64,000 bases of DNA, taken from assembly GCA_021202015.1 (NCBI GenBank), contig JAJQDV010000042.1:53389-117388 (forward strand). Direction: 5' to 3'. Positions within the stretch are counted from its first letter, which is position 1; each line of letters opens with the position of its first letter. Both the position numbers and the translations under genes were made by a program. Shown piece after piece: positions 8,301-16,324 of this stretch. The notes below the pieces were generated by a model. The model was given only the letters and a program-made list of their open reading frames with translations, did not search any database and was not told the DNA's origin. The DNA is from Clostridiales bacterium (GTDB taxonomy: Bacteria; Bacillota; Clostridia; Lachnospirales; Lachnospiraceae).

Positions 8301-9906
8301 TCATCAGCAGCAGGGCAGCGCGATTCTTTCTGTCGGCACAGCCAATACGCTGATCCTCGGATCCTCGCAATATGGGAAGACGAACCTGCTGGAAGTATTG
8401 ATCCGCAGTCTGGCTGAGACGTACACGCCATCGGAGGTCAATCTGTATATCATAGATTTCGCGTCCATGGTTTTAAAGAATTTTGAAAAGCTGGCGCACG
8501 TGGGCGGCGTGGTCTGCCCGGCGGATGATGAGAAGCTGAAAAATCTTTTTAAATATCTGAGCGACCAGATTACATTCCGTAGGGAAAAACTGCTGTCCGT
8601 CGGCGTCAGCTCCTTTCTCTCCTATAAAGAGGCCGGGTTTGCCGATCTGCCGCAGATCGTTCTGCTGATCGACAATATGACCGTGCTGAAGGAATTATAT
8701 CTGCAGGATAATGATGTGCTGCCTGCTTTATGCAGAGAAGGGAATTCCGTCGGCATCAGCGTGATCGTGGCGAACGCGCAGAGTGCCGGGCTGGGATATA
8801 AGTATCTGGCCGGTTTTGCCACAAGAATCGCACTGTTCTGTAATGAGCCGAGTGAATATTCCACACTTTTCGGTTCCTGCAGGATCCGTCCCGATGAGGT
8901 TCCGGGGAGGTGCCTGGTTGAGATCGATAAGGCGCTGTACGAATGTCAGACGTTTCTGGCTTTTGAGGGAGAGCGGGAGATCGAGCGTGTACAGCATATG
9001 CAGGAGTTTGTGGAGACGGTCAACGCCAGATATCAGGGGAGCCGTGCGGCTCTGATTCCTGAGATTCCGGATCTCCTGACCGAGCAGTTTCTGTTTGAGA
9101 ATTATGCGCCCGCGGCACTTCCGGACAAACAGGTGCTGGGTCTGAGCTATGATACAGTGGCGCCGCAGATGCTTGATATCGGCAGGGTGAATATGCTGGC
9201 GTTGTCCGGCGCGGAGGGCGCCGGGATGAGCAACTTCATCCGTTATTTTGTGCATGCCGTAATGCGGCGGGAAGGGCAGGCGGAGGTATATATCTTTGAC
9301 GATTACCGGAAAAAACTGGCTTCTCTGTGCAGTGACCCCGGTCCTGCCCGAGGCGGAGCGCAGCAGAATCGGATTTCCTGTCAGGATGTAGCGCAGCAGA
9401 ACCTGCTCTCCTGTCAGGATCGGGTACAGCATAATCAGGTTTTCTATCACGTCGGGGCAGATCAGTGTGCTGAGACGCTGGCCCATCTGGATCAGGAACT
9501 GCAGAATCGGTATCAGGAACTGATTGCGGGAGAGGAGATTCCGGCCGACTGGAAGATCCTGATTCTGAACAACGAGGAGGTATATGCGCAGATCAGCAGT
9601 GACAGGGAGATGCTTTCCATGCTGAAAAATATAATCGGTAAATATAAGATGCTGCATGTTTTTGTGATCTTCGGGGCGATTCCGAACGCGCAGATTATGT
9701 TTGGCTCGCCGGAGGCCTATAAGATTGTGAAAGAAACGAGGCAGATTTTATTTTTTGATAACCTGGATAACTGCAAGCTGGTGGATGTGCCGCTGGCGAC
9801 GGTGCGGATTAACCGCAAAAAGATCGAAACCGGGGACGCTTTTTTCTTATCGGGAAACGACTGCTTCCGGATTAAGACGCCGCTGTCTGCTTGTGGATGT
9901 CCCTAA
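5302..9906 (+). CDS. essC: EssC-type FtsK/SpoIIIE ATPase, type VII secretion motor
   Basis: A 1534-residue membrane ATPase starting at GTG with GGGGAG 6 nt upstream. Residues 1-225 hold two FHA-like beta regions, as in EssC. Two membrane helices at about 265-310 follow, then a coiled, charged stretch and three FtsK-type ATPase domains. Domain 1 has Walker A GTTGSGKS (691-698) and Walker B HLVIVADEFAEL. Domain 2 has GSSQYGKT (1020-1027) and IVLLIDNMT. Domain 3 has GAEGAGMSN, where Met1309 stands in place of the Walker lysine, so it is probably inactive in hydrolysis; degenerate C-terminal domains are known in EssC proteins. An 11-residue tandem repeat lies in domain 3. This is the export motor for WXG100/LXG-type substrates, but no WXG100 gene, EsaA, EssA or EssB is in the window. 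Confidence 0.92.
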   Translation: MSYQYKLMVYNRNMYKEFEIPPDMERTKVGTAPACEFRLNPDFFFGEIEVSLEKKEVWSLQCSDRLYISRGDVRKLYFTELKQGDFLFICYAESGETAFALRFMIDFEAELPKYNWKIDLAQKECLSIGDRAGSEIELESDFGKDTLVIIRTSAGRSELAEEKSLYGTCVNGKRISAATVLRNSDFISIADFSAYYKDGMLYFSHQNVRTCNVEKTAVRPETDTTYPMFVRNTRIRTACDDTKINILDPPEIPSKPDRNIVTSLMPAVVLFALVVILRGVLSTTGGTFVLFSICSMGLGVVTSVAGLVNARRKYRKDCEERRTTYDAYVKKKREEIEEARREELKCLREQYYNTIQDLEHIECFRSCLFDRIPEDDDFLDVYLGVGTTQAARVIDYKQKEKLQAGDDLCMIPGQLSEEYKYISDAPVVVSLKDANAVGVVGEEDRLYDMMKCILIDLVSRQYSGDVKLYFLLPEQGELYDWIRLLPHIRGSAARRNIVCDSESRNTIFEDLYKELTVRSESKQQTGYNIIFVMDERGIKSHPISRFIENAASLQTVFLFFETKPERLPLHCSRVIQLEDENRAVLFDTRNRADQKSFVYTSVPDVCMARAVHVLAPVFCEEISLESALRKSISLFELLGIYGVGDLDLKKRWSASRIYDTMAVPLGVNAKDDVVYLDLHEKFHGPHGLVAGTTGSGKSEILQTFILGAATLFHPYEIGFVIIDFKGGGMVNQFRDLPHLIGAITNIDGKAIDRSLKSIKAELLKRQELFAEAEVNHIDKYIKAWKAGKAKTALPHLVIVADEFAELKAEQPEFMKELISAARIGRSLGVHLILATQKPAGQVNEQIWSNSRFKLCLKVQTREDSNEVLKSPLAAEIREPGRAYLQVGNNEIFELLQSGFSGSPEKSDNGNLKSFDIYALDFKGTRKPVFRQRPQKSTDSRTQLEAIVDYVRRYCEKNGIARLPEICLPALESVIVCDTVRYGCGKNQEMCTAIGLYDDPDHQQQGSAILSVGTANTLILGSSQYGKTNLLEVLIRSLAETYTPSEVNLYIIDFASMVLKNFEKLAHVGGVVCPADDEKLKNLFKYLSDQITFRREKLLSVGVSSFLSYKEAGFADLPQIVLLIDNMTVLKELYLQDNDVLPALCREGNSVGISVIVANAQSAGLGYKYLAGFATRIALFCNEPSEYSTLFGSCRIRPDEVPGRCLVEIDKALYECQTFLAFEGEREIERVQHMQEFVETVNARYQGSRAALIPEIPDLLTEQFLFENYAPAALPDKQVLGLSYDTVAPQMLDIGRVNMLALSGAEGAGMSNFIRYFVHAVMRREGQAEVYIFDDYRKKLASLCSDPGPARGGAQQNRISCQDVAQQNLLSCQDRVQHNQVFYHVGADQCAETLAHLDQELQNRYQELIAGEEIPADWKILILNNEEVYAQISSDREMLSMLKNIIGKYKMLHVFVIFGAIPNAQIMFGSPEAYKIVKETRQILFFDNLDNCKLVDVPLATVRINRKKIETGDAFFLSGNDCFRIKTPLSACGCP
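9361..9441 (+). repeat. 33-bp tandem repeat inside essC
   Basis: Two full copies (9361-9393 and 9394-9426) and a partial third (9427-9441) encode QQNRISCQDVA, QQNLLSCQDRV and QHNQV. The repeat sits in the degenerate third ATPase domain (residues 1354-1380), between a core strand and the next conserved block. The 33-bp unit keeps the frame, so copy number could vary without breaking the gene. Confidence 0.7.
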
Positions 9907-9975
9907 AATCGGACAGCCTGTTTTGTATAATCTGATCAACGTAAGACACAGAAGCATTGACAGGAGGGATACAGA

Positions 9976-10215
9976 ATGGCATTATTGATTACAGGAATTG
10001 TTTTACTTTTTTTCATCTGGGTATTTGCAGAGATTTCAGACAGAGTAGACCGGAAACATTCCGGTAAGGGCAAACGCAGCGTTAAAGGAGGGGCATATGG
10101 CCACGGCACAGGCGCAGAAAATGAAGCTTTTATATCTGATGAGAATTTTGCTGGAGCGCACAGACGAGGATCACATGCTGACGGCCAACGAGCTCTGCGA
10201 CATTCTGCAGGCTGA
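9976..10215 (+). CDS. Possible small membrane protein downstream of essC
   Basis: A 79-codon frame with a strong site (AGGAGG, 8 nt before the ATG). The first 20 residues (MALLITGIVLLFFIWVFAEI) are one clear membrane helix, followed by a basic stretch DRVDRKHSGKGKR. The last 40 codons overlap the WYL regulator gene in another frame and look like its shadow, so only the first part is convincing. It may be a small accessory membrane protein of the secretion operon or a truncated one. It is not a WXG100 protein. Moderate to low certainty. Confidence 0.4.
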   Translation: MALLITGIVLLFFIWVFAEISDRVDRKHSGKGKRSVKGGAYGHGTGAENEAFISDENFAGAHRRGSHADGQRALRHSAG

Positions 10216-11083
10216 GTATGACGTCCCGGCGGAGCGAAAGAGCATATACAGCGATATCGCCGCCCTGCGGGAGTTCGGTCTGGATGTGATTCAGCAGAAG
10301 GGAAGCGCGCCGGGGTATTACATCGGTTCCCGCAGCTTTGAACTGGCGGAGCTCAGGCTGCTGGTGGACGCGATTCAGGCGTCGAAGTCGATCACAGAGA
10401 AGAAGACGGATGAGCTGATCCGAAAGCTGGAGAGCCTGGCCAGCCGTGAGGAGGCCAGGCAGCTGCAGCAGCAGGTCTTCCTTTACAAGAGGGCGAAAAC
10501 GGAAAATGAGACCGTCTATTATAACGTGGATCGTATTCATACGGCCATCTATACGAATGTGCAGATCCGGTTCCGATACAACGAGTGGACGAGAGAAAAG
10601 GAGTTTCGCCTGAAACGGGACGGAGCCTTTTATCAGGTTAGTCCATGGGCTCTCTCGTGGGGCGATGAGACCTATTATCTGATCGCCTTTGACGCGCAGT
10701 CGGATCAGCTGAGGCATTATCGGGTGGATAAGATGCAGGAGATGGAACTGCTTACGCAGCAGCGGCTGGGGAAGGAGCAGTTTGATCATTTTGACATCGT
10801 GGCATTTGAAAAACGAACCTTCGGCATGTTCGGCGGCAGACAGGAGAAGGTCACGCTGCTCTGCGAGAATTCTCTGGCGGGCGTTATCCTGGATCGTTTC
10901 GGCAGGGACGTCATGATGGTTCCGCAGGGAGAGCATGCGTTTCGTGTCAGTCCGGATATCACCGTCAGCCCGCAGTTTTTCGGCTGGGTGACAGGGTTGG
11001 GGAGCGGCGTGCGGATTTTAAGGCCGGAGTCTGTGCGGGAGGAGTATCTCGCTTATCTGAGAGAAATCCGCGAAAATTATTAG
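10097..11083 (+). CDS. WYL-domain transcriptional regulator (DeoR-like HTH)
   Basis: A 328-residue regulator. Residues 1-80 form a winged helix-turn-helix (MKLLYLMRILLERTDEDH ... VPAERKSIYSDIAALREFGL). Residues about 140-215 form the WYL domain, with VSPWALSWGDETYYLIAFD and the ligand-contact pair LRHYRVDKM. The C-terminal WCX-like extension runs to the end. WYL proteins bind nucleic acid or small ligands and often control defence, secretion or stress genes. AAAGGAGG lies just before the ATG. It follows essC and precedes the pilin gene, so it could act on either; the sequence does not decide. Confidence 0.88.
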   Translation: MATAQAQKMKLLYLMRILLERTDEDHMLTANELCDILQAEYDVPAERKSIYSDIAALREFGLDVIQQKGSAPGYYIGSRSFELAELRLLVDAIQASKSITEKKTDELIRKLESLASREEARQLQQQVFLYKRAKTENETVYYNVDRIHTAIYTNVQIRFRYNEWTREKEFRLKRDGAFYQVSPWALSWGDETYYLIAFDAQSDQLRHYRVDKMQEMELLTQQRLGKEQFDHFDIVAFEKRTFGMFGGRQEKVTLLCENSLAGVILDRFGRDVMMVPQGEHAFRVSPDITVSPQFFGWVTGLGSGVRILRPESVREEYLAYLREIRENY

Positions 11084-11397
11084 ATTGAACGACAAAAATA
11101 ATTTGGCAATTTGCACATTTTTCTCTTGCATTTCTGAAATTATTTGTTATAATATACCATACAAATGCATCGAGGGTATTTTCTGAGACCGAATCCGATG
11201 TGTTCATCTGAAGTATCAAAGTTCTTATTTGATTCTTTAAAAGTCACCTGTTTTCACTTACGCATTCAAAAAAGATCTATTTTTCTAAAGCACGTCTTTT
11301 GTTCGAAATGCAGTCAGATATTTTCATCGTATATATTCCCGTGTTCAGCGCGCAAACATGAGATATATAAATAAATTAATTCTAAAAGGAGAAGAAC
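11084..11397 (+). other. Intergenic region with long pilin leader
   Basis: A 314-bp AT-rich gap between the WYL gene and the pilin gene. It holds one good promoter (11126-11153) and a leader of about 238 nt. A 69-codon open frame from 11165 to 11374 has no ribosome binding site and an unlikely composition. I found no clear riboswitch or terminator. AAAGGAGAAGAAC precedes the pilin ATG. Confidence 0.6.
11126..11153 (+). promoter_or_regulatory. Promoter of the pilus operon
   Basis: TTGCAT (11126-11131), 16-bp spacer, TATAAT (11148-11153). The start point should be near 11160. This is the only good promoter seen ahead of the pilin gene and may drive the genes to about 25675. Confidence 0.65.
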
Positions 11398-14300
11398 ATG
11401 AAATTGAAAAATGTAAGAAAAGCGGTGCTGGCATTTTCTCTGGCATCATCCGTGGCGATGTGTCCGACGGCATCCCTGGTTCCGGCATTCGCCGCTACGA
11501 GTGCGGAAAGTATCCAGCAGGTTTACGACGGCAGCATTGAGGAGTCAGATGATGACGTGTACAGTTCCGGTGAAGCGGCGAACAGCCAGTTCGGGGAGCA
11601 GGCCGGCGTGTATGAGGATGATTCAAACAACACGGCGACGGATAATGATCTGGATAACTCTGACATTATCAACCTGAGCAAAACGGGTAGCATCACGATC
11701 CACAAGTATGATATCACGGCCGCGGCGGCTGCGGGTGTATATGAGGAGGGCGAGGTTAAATCGACCGGGCAGCAGGATGAAGATCTGGAAGCGACTCTCT
11801 CTAATTTCGGCGTGGCTGGCGTAGGATTCACTATTCTCCGTGTCGGAAACGTGGAAACCTACAGCGTGAATACCGGCAGCTCCAGTTCTGTGGAGCTGGT
11901 ATATGAGATTCCGACCGGACTGGCGGATATTCTGGGTCTGAAGGCGCCCTCTCACTCGGCTGAGGACGGGACAGGCGTGTATGCAGTTGATATTTCATCA
12001 TCCGCGTATATTGACGCAAACGAAAATAATAAGTTTGACGAAGGGGAGCTGATCAGCGTAGCAAACCCCTGTGACGATGATTCGGTGTACCATTATACCT
12101 CGACACAGATCTCCGAAGCGCTGGCAAATATCCTTGAGAATGATGATATTGCGGCTAAGAATGCATTGGAAGATTACCTGCGTGAGTATAACACGATCGA
12201 CAACGGCGATCTGGTTGACGCAAATACTACTTTTGATGCTGACGCAGAGCTGGAAGATTCCGATTACGATGATGAAGTAGGCGGATCGGATTATAAGAGC
12301 GGGACATCGGTTGGCGCGACGCTGATCGAGATGGATCTGACGGATTCCACCGGCACGACTGCGATCGACGGTCTGGCGCTTGGCCTGTATCTGGTTGTTG
12401 AAACTACGGTACCGGAAGAGATCGTTGAGACAGTGGCTCCGTTCTTTATCGAGCTCCCGTTCACGAACACCTCCGTCACCGGGGATTCGAGTGAGTCATC
12501 GGATGAGGAGCATAACGAAGACGGCGTGTCAGACACCAACGCCGGCGGCGAGAAGTGGGTGTACGACGCGGTGGTTTATCCGAAAAATCAGTCCGGCAAT
12601 CCGACCATTGACAAGAGTGTGCGTAACGCGTACAACAGCTCCGACCACTGGTCAGACAACAACGCCACCGTTGACAGCGGAAGTGATTATGATGCGTCTT
12701 TGAGCTCCATATCCCTGATCGTATGGAATAATGATTCCAATGCGGACGGGAACGATGCTGATATAGCCAGCGGTGATATTACAGCGGACGAAGCGTACGT
12801 GGCAAACCGCGGCGGCTATACCGGGGGCGACGGCACGGAAGCAGGCGCGGACGGCGCGGGATACTCCTGTGACTTTGAGTATCGTGATACCACGACGGCA
12901 TCCGAAGGCGATGTGCTTGACTACATCATCGTATCCAGGCTCCCGAACATCACCTCCGGCGCCACTTATATCACGGAGTATACGCTGAGCGATATCCTGG
13001 CTGCAGGCATTACCTATAACCAGGACGCGCGTGTGGCTTTTTATGATAACGCTGCGGACGCACAGGCAAACAATACGTCCAACGCTGTATTGACCTGGAA
13101 CGTATCCAGCGCGAACACCAGTCAGGGATACATCGCGTGCTCGGTATCGACAGGCGAAGACGCCCAGGGCAACACGACCTCCAGTAAGGACGGTTCATGG
13201 CAGATGACCTTCAGCTTCACGGAGGCAGGCCTGAAGGTTCTGAACAATGTGGACAACGCATTCGGCGAAGCAGGACAGTGGGTGAACGCACAGACAGGCG
13301 TTACGGAGACCGACGGTCTCCGTAACCTGTACATGGTGGTTTACTATACCGCGACTGTTGACTCCAACAGCGAAGTGGTTCTTGGCGACGAGGGCAACGC
13401 AAACAACGTAGTTCTTACATATGAGCGCACGAGCAGCGGCTATTACAGCCAGATCAACGACCGCAACTATGTATATACTTATTCGCTCAATCTGACGAAA
13501 GAGTTCTCAGATGGCAACGGTGATGCGACAGCCGTGCAGTTCAAGCTGTACAACGCGACGGATTACTATTATGTGATCGCCACAGAGGAGAAAGATGACA
13601 ACGGCGAAGGCACCGGCGAATATTATGTGACCGGCAAGACAACAAAAGAAGCGGAAGCAACCACATTTGTGCCGGCTTCTGACGGAACGCTTATCATCAA
13701 CGGCCTTGAGGCTGATGAATACGCTCTGACCGAGGTTGCGACCGACGACGGCTACAAGATTCTTGGCGAGCAGATCAGTATCGTGATCACGTCAACCGAC
13801 CGCGATATCATCGCTGCAGTAGAGGGCGTGGTAGGTCTGAGTGCGGATGAGGCGACTGCGAACATTGATGAGGCTGCGAATATTATCGGCAATTATAATG
13901 GCGGCATCTACGATGAGAACGGGAATCGGATCGACGAGCAGGAGAGCGAACTGGAGCAGGATAAAACAACTGATATCAACGGGAATGCTGTCAGCGACGG
14001 CATCTCCATTGACGAGGATATCACTTACGCGACCGGCGAGGATGATTCCAGGAACATTGATGCGGGCGGTTATGAAGATTATGACGGCAACAAGAACAAT
14101 GTATATGAGGAAGTGAATGGTCGTACGATCAACGGCACCGACATGTATGTCGGTGAGATTCTGGAAGCGACCGCGACCGTTGACGGCGTTGTAACGACCA
14201 TGGCGGATCATATCACCACCTTCAGCAATGGCGCGACGGTTACTTCTGAAAACGCGACCGTAGTGATGACCGTGACGAACAGCAAAAGCTTTCTGCTTCC

Positions 14301-14412
14301 GCAGACCGGCGGATACGGTCTGTACCTGATCACCATTATCGGCGTGATCGTGGCTGCGACGGGTATTTACATGGTGACCCGTAAGAGCAAAAAAAACATC
14401 CAGGTTCAGTAA
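11398..14412 (+). CDS. Major pilin, LPxTG-anchored fimbrial backbone subunit
   Basis: A 1004-residue secreted protein with a signal peptide (MKLKNVRKAVLAFSLASSVA ... AFAA). After a serine/aspartate-rich start, the first domain runs to the pilin motif WVYDAVVYPKN, whose Lys396 should be the amino donor for sortase polymerisation. Isopeptide-forming CnaB/SpaA-like regions follow, for example LTKEFSDGNG ... LIINGLEADEYALTEVATDDGY, where the Glu is the expected isopeptide catalyst. The sorting signal LPQTG is at 967-971, followed by a membrane helix and tail RKSKKNIQ. Together these mark a backbone pilin. The adjacent class C sortase gene supports this. It is longer than most backbone pilins (about 500-650 residues), and the tail region 860-930 is rich in Asp, Asn and Glu. 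Confidence 0.9.
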   Translation: MKLKNVRKAVLAFSLASSVAMCPTASLVPAFAATSAESIQQVYDGSIEESDDDVYSSGEAANSQFGEQAGVYEDDSNNTATDNDLDNSDIINLSKTGSITIHKYDITAAAAAGVYEEGEVKSTGQQDEDLEATLSNFGVAGVGFTILRVGNVETYSVNTGSSSSVELVYEIPTGLADILGLKAPSHSAEDGTGVYAVDISSSAYIDANENNKFDEGELISVANPCDDDSVYHYTSTQISEALANILENDDIAAKNALEDYLREYNTIDNGDLVDANTTFDADAELEDSDYDDEVGGSDYKSGTSVGATLIEMDLTDSTGTTAIDGLALGLYLVVETTVPEEIVETVAPFFIELPFTNTSVTGDSSESSDEEHNEDGVSDTNAGGEKWVYDAVVYPKNQSGNPTIDKSVRNAYNSSDHWSDNNATVDSGSDYDASLSSISLIVWNNDSNADGNDADIASGDITADEAYVANRGGYTGGDGTEAGADGAGYSCDFEYRDTTTASEGDVLDYIIVSRLPNITSGATYITEYTLSDILAAGITYNQDARVAFYDNAADAQANNTSNAVLTWNVSSANTSQGYIACSVSTGEDAQGNTTSSKDGSWQMTFSFTEAGLKVLNNVDNAFGEAGQWVNAQTGVTETDGLRNLYMVVYYTATVDSNSEVVLGDEGNANNVVLTYERTSSGYYSQINDRNYVYTYSLNLTKEFSDGNGDATAVQFKLYNATDYYYVIATEEKDDNGEGTGEYYVTGKTTKEAEATTFVPASDGTLIINGLEADEYALTEVATDDGYKILGEQISIVITSTDRDIIAAVEGVVGLSADEATANIDEAANIIGNYNGGIYDENGNRIDEQESELEQDKTTDINGNAVSDGISIDEDITYATGEDDSRNIDAGGYEDYDGNKNNVYEEVNGRTINGTDMYVGEILEATATVDGVVTTMADHITTFSNGATVTSENATVVMTVTNSKSFLLPQTGGYGLYLITIIGVIVAATGIYMVTRKSKKNIQVQ

Positions 14413-14428
14413 AGGCGGCATAAAACGT

Positions 14429-14446
14429 GCGCCCCGCAGGGGGCGC
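14429..14446 (+). terminator. Hairpin between pilin and sortase genes
   Basis: Stem GCGCCCC (14429-14435) pairs with GGGGCGC (14440-14446) around a GCAG loop. No T-run follows. It could be an attenuator or 3'-end stabiliser that keeps pilin mRNA more abundant than sortase mRNA. Confidence 0.5.
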
Positions 14447-14466
14447 GCGGGCCGATATGTAACAGA

Positions 14467-15360
14467 ATGAAAGAAAAGGAGTTAAACGCCCCCGACAGGG
14501 GACGCGTAAGAAGGAAGATTCTGTCTGTTCTGGTTGCTCTTGCCGGACTGATCCTGATGCTGTACCCATGGATCAGCAACCGGCTCTATGAGAATGCGGC
14601 AGAGTCCACGGTAAGCGCGTATGATGCCGCTGTGGATTTCTCTGCATCCGAAAGCATGGAGATGTACCGGCAGGAGGCGCAGATTTATAATGAAAGACTT
14701 CTGCGCTCAGATATTGTTCTGACCGACCCGTTCACCTGTCGTTCGAGTGTTGCCGCAGATACGGATTTAGATTATGCGTCTGTCCTGGATGTGGACGGCA
14801 CCGGGGTGATGTGCTTTGTGGAGATCCCGGTGATCGATGTTTACCTTCCGGTCTACCATGGCACTTCCGCGGAGATGCTGGAGAAAGGCGCAGGCCACGT
14901 GGAAGGCACGGCTCTTCCGATAGGAACGGAAGGGGCAAGGCCTGTCATTGCGGCGCACACGGGCGTGAATACGGCGAAGATGTTTTCTGACCTGACGTTG
15001 ATGGAAGATGGAGACCTGTTTTTCATCCATGTGCTGGATGAGACCCTCGCCTACCGTGTCATGGAGATCCGGGTGGTAGAACCGGATGACGTGTCCGGCG
15101 TGTGCCCGGTGGAAGGGGAGGATCTTGTGACTCTTATGACCTGTACGCCCTACGGAATCAATTCCCATCGGCTCCTCGTGACAGGTGAGCGGACGGAATA
15201 CACGGAAGATGTGCGGAAGGAAGCGCTAAGCCAGAATACCGGGCAAAGCTCCGAATGGATGAAAGCCTATCGACGGGCGCTTCTGGCAGGACTTGGTGTG
15301 CTGGCGGTGGTTTTCCTTGCGGCTGCAATTCGTCGGATGCGGGAAATGCACAGATATTAA
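14467..15360 (+). CDS. Class C sortase 1 (pilus polymerase)
   Basis: A 297-residue membrane transpeptidase. It has an N-terminal helix (LIMLYPWISN region), the catalytic domain with His164 (AAHTGV), Cys226 (MTCTPYG) and Arg235 (SHRLLVTGER), and a C-terminal membrane helix with a basic tail, the class C arrangement. The segment around 95-105 (LTDPFT) is like the lid DPF/W motif of pilin sortases. It lies 54 bp after the pilin gene and should polymerise it. It is a close paralogue of the sortase at 23696 (shared YPWISN.LY, DPFT, GTGVMCFVEIP, DVYLPVYH). Its ATG lacks a good ribosome binding site, and it has about 14 more N-terminal residues than that paralogue. Confidence 0.92.
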   Translation: MKEKELNAPDRGRVRRKILSVLVALAGLILMLYPWISNRLYENAAESTVSAYDAAVDFSASESMEMYRQEAQIYNERLLRSDIVLTDPFTCRSSVAADTDLDYASVLDVDGTGVMCFVEIPVIDVYLPVYHGTSAEMLEKGAGHVEGTALPIGTEGARPVIAAHTGVNTAKMFSDLTLMEDGDLFFIHVLDETLAYRVMEIRVVEPDDVSGVCPVEGEDLVTLMTCTPYGINSHRLLVTGERTEYTEDVRKEALSQNTGQSSEWMKAYRRALLAGLGVLAVVFLAAAIRRMREMHRY

Positions 15361-15394
15361 CGTTTGTACTGCGGAGAGTGAACGGGAAGAACTA

Positions 15395-16318
15395 ATGAGA
15401 AAGTTTAAAAAGATACTTTGTGCCCTGCTCCTCGCGGTCGGGGTGACTGTGTTCCTGTTTCCGGAGATCAGCACATGGCTTCATGACAGGGAATCCGATA
15501 AAGTCGTCACGGCATTCAATGAAGCGGCGGCAGAAGCTAACGGGACGGCGGCAGAGGGGGCAGAATCCGGCACGGAAGAAAGCCCCTGCGGCATCATCAC
15601 CCCCTCCGGCGCCCTCTGGGAGAGCGTGCAGGCGTATAACCAGGGGCTGTGGGAGAACGGCCAGTCGGACTTCTGCGACGCATGGGCCGCCGAACAGGCG
15701 CCCGGCATCGACGGGCTGGAAGGGATGTTCGGGTATATCACCATCCCGGCCATGGACGTGGAGCTCCCGCTCTATACCGGGGCTTCCACGGAGAACTTAT
15801 CAAAGGGCGCGGCCATCCTCGGCGCGACCTCCCTGCCGGTGGGCGGGGAGAACACGAACTCCGTGATCGCGGGGCACCGCGGCTACCGCGGCATCCCGTA
15901 CTTCCGTGAGATCGAGAAGCTCGGCGCCGGCGACGCCGTCATCATCACGAACCCCTGGGCGACACTCGGATACCGTGTCGAGTCCATCGACATCATAGAC
16001 CCGGGGGATTCGGACAAGGTGATGATCCGGGAGGGCAGGGACATGGTGACGCTCCTGACCTGCCACCCCTACCGTTCCCACGGGAAGTACCGCTACGTCG
16101 TGTACTGCGTGCGGGACGATTCGGTGCTCACGGGAAACGATACGTATTCCGGCGGCGCGGGGGATGCGATCACCGCCTCTGACGGGAACGTGTACGGCGC
16201 CTCCCAGGCCGACATCGACACGGAGCGCATGTTCCGGTATGCCTGCGGGGCCGCGCTCATACTCTTCTTTGTGGTCTGTATGCTCACAGGAAGGAAAAAT
16301 AAACAGAAAGGAAGGTAA
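15395..16318 (+). CDS. Class C sortase 2, different lineage
   Basis: A 307-residue sortase starting at the ATG at 15395; an upstream open extension lacks a site and overlaps the previous gene. It has an N-terminal helix, His161 (AGHRGY), Cys223 (LTCHPYR), Arg233 (KYRYVVYC) and a C-terminal helix. Its motifs (TCHPYR, IPAMDVELPLYTG) are of the common class C type and differ from the TCTPYG type of the two flanking sortases. Codons are strongly GC-rich, as in the next gene only 6 bp downstream. The pair therefore looks like a unit acquired together, with this enzyme dedicated to the giant adhesin. The lid region around 75-95 is unusual and lacks a clear DP[FW] motif. Confidence 0.9.
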   Translation: MRKFKKILCALLLAVGVTVFLFPEISTWLHDRESDKVVTAFNEAAAEANGTAAEGAESGTEESPCGIITPSGALWESVQAYNQGLWENGQSDFCDAWAAEQAPGIDGLEGMFGYITIPAMDVELPLYTGASTENLSKGAAILGATSLPVGGENTNSVIAGHRGYRGIPYFREIEKLGAGDAVIITNPWATLGYRVESIDIIDPGDSDKVMIREGRDMVTLLTCHPYRSHGKYRYVVYCVRDDSVLTGNDTYSGGAGDAITASDGNVYGASQADIDTERMFRYACGAALILFFVVCMLTGRKNKQKGR

Positions 16319-16324
16319 ATCCTT

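Noticed and set aside
9976..10215. A WXG100-type substrate next to essC
   Set aside because: The frame begins with a membrane helix and has no W-x-G motif.
11165..11374. A 69-codon frame in the pilin leader
   Set aside because: No ribosome binding site, starts within a few bases of the predicted transcript start, unlikely residue make-up.
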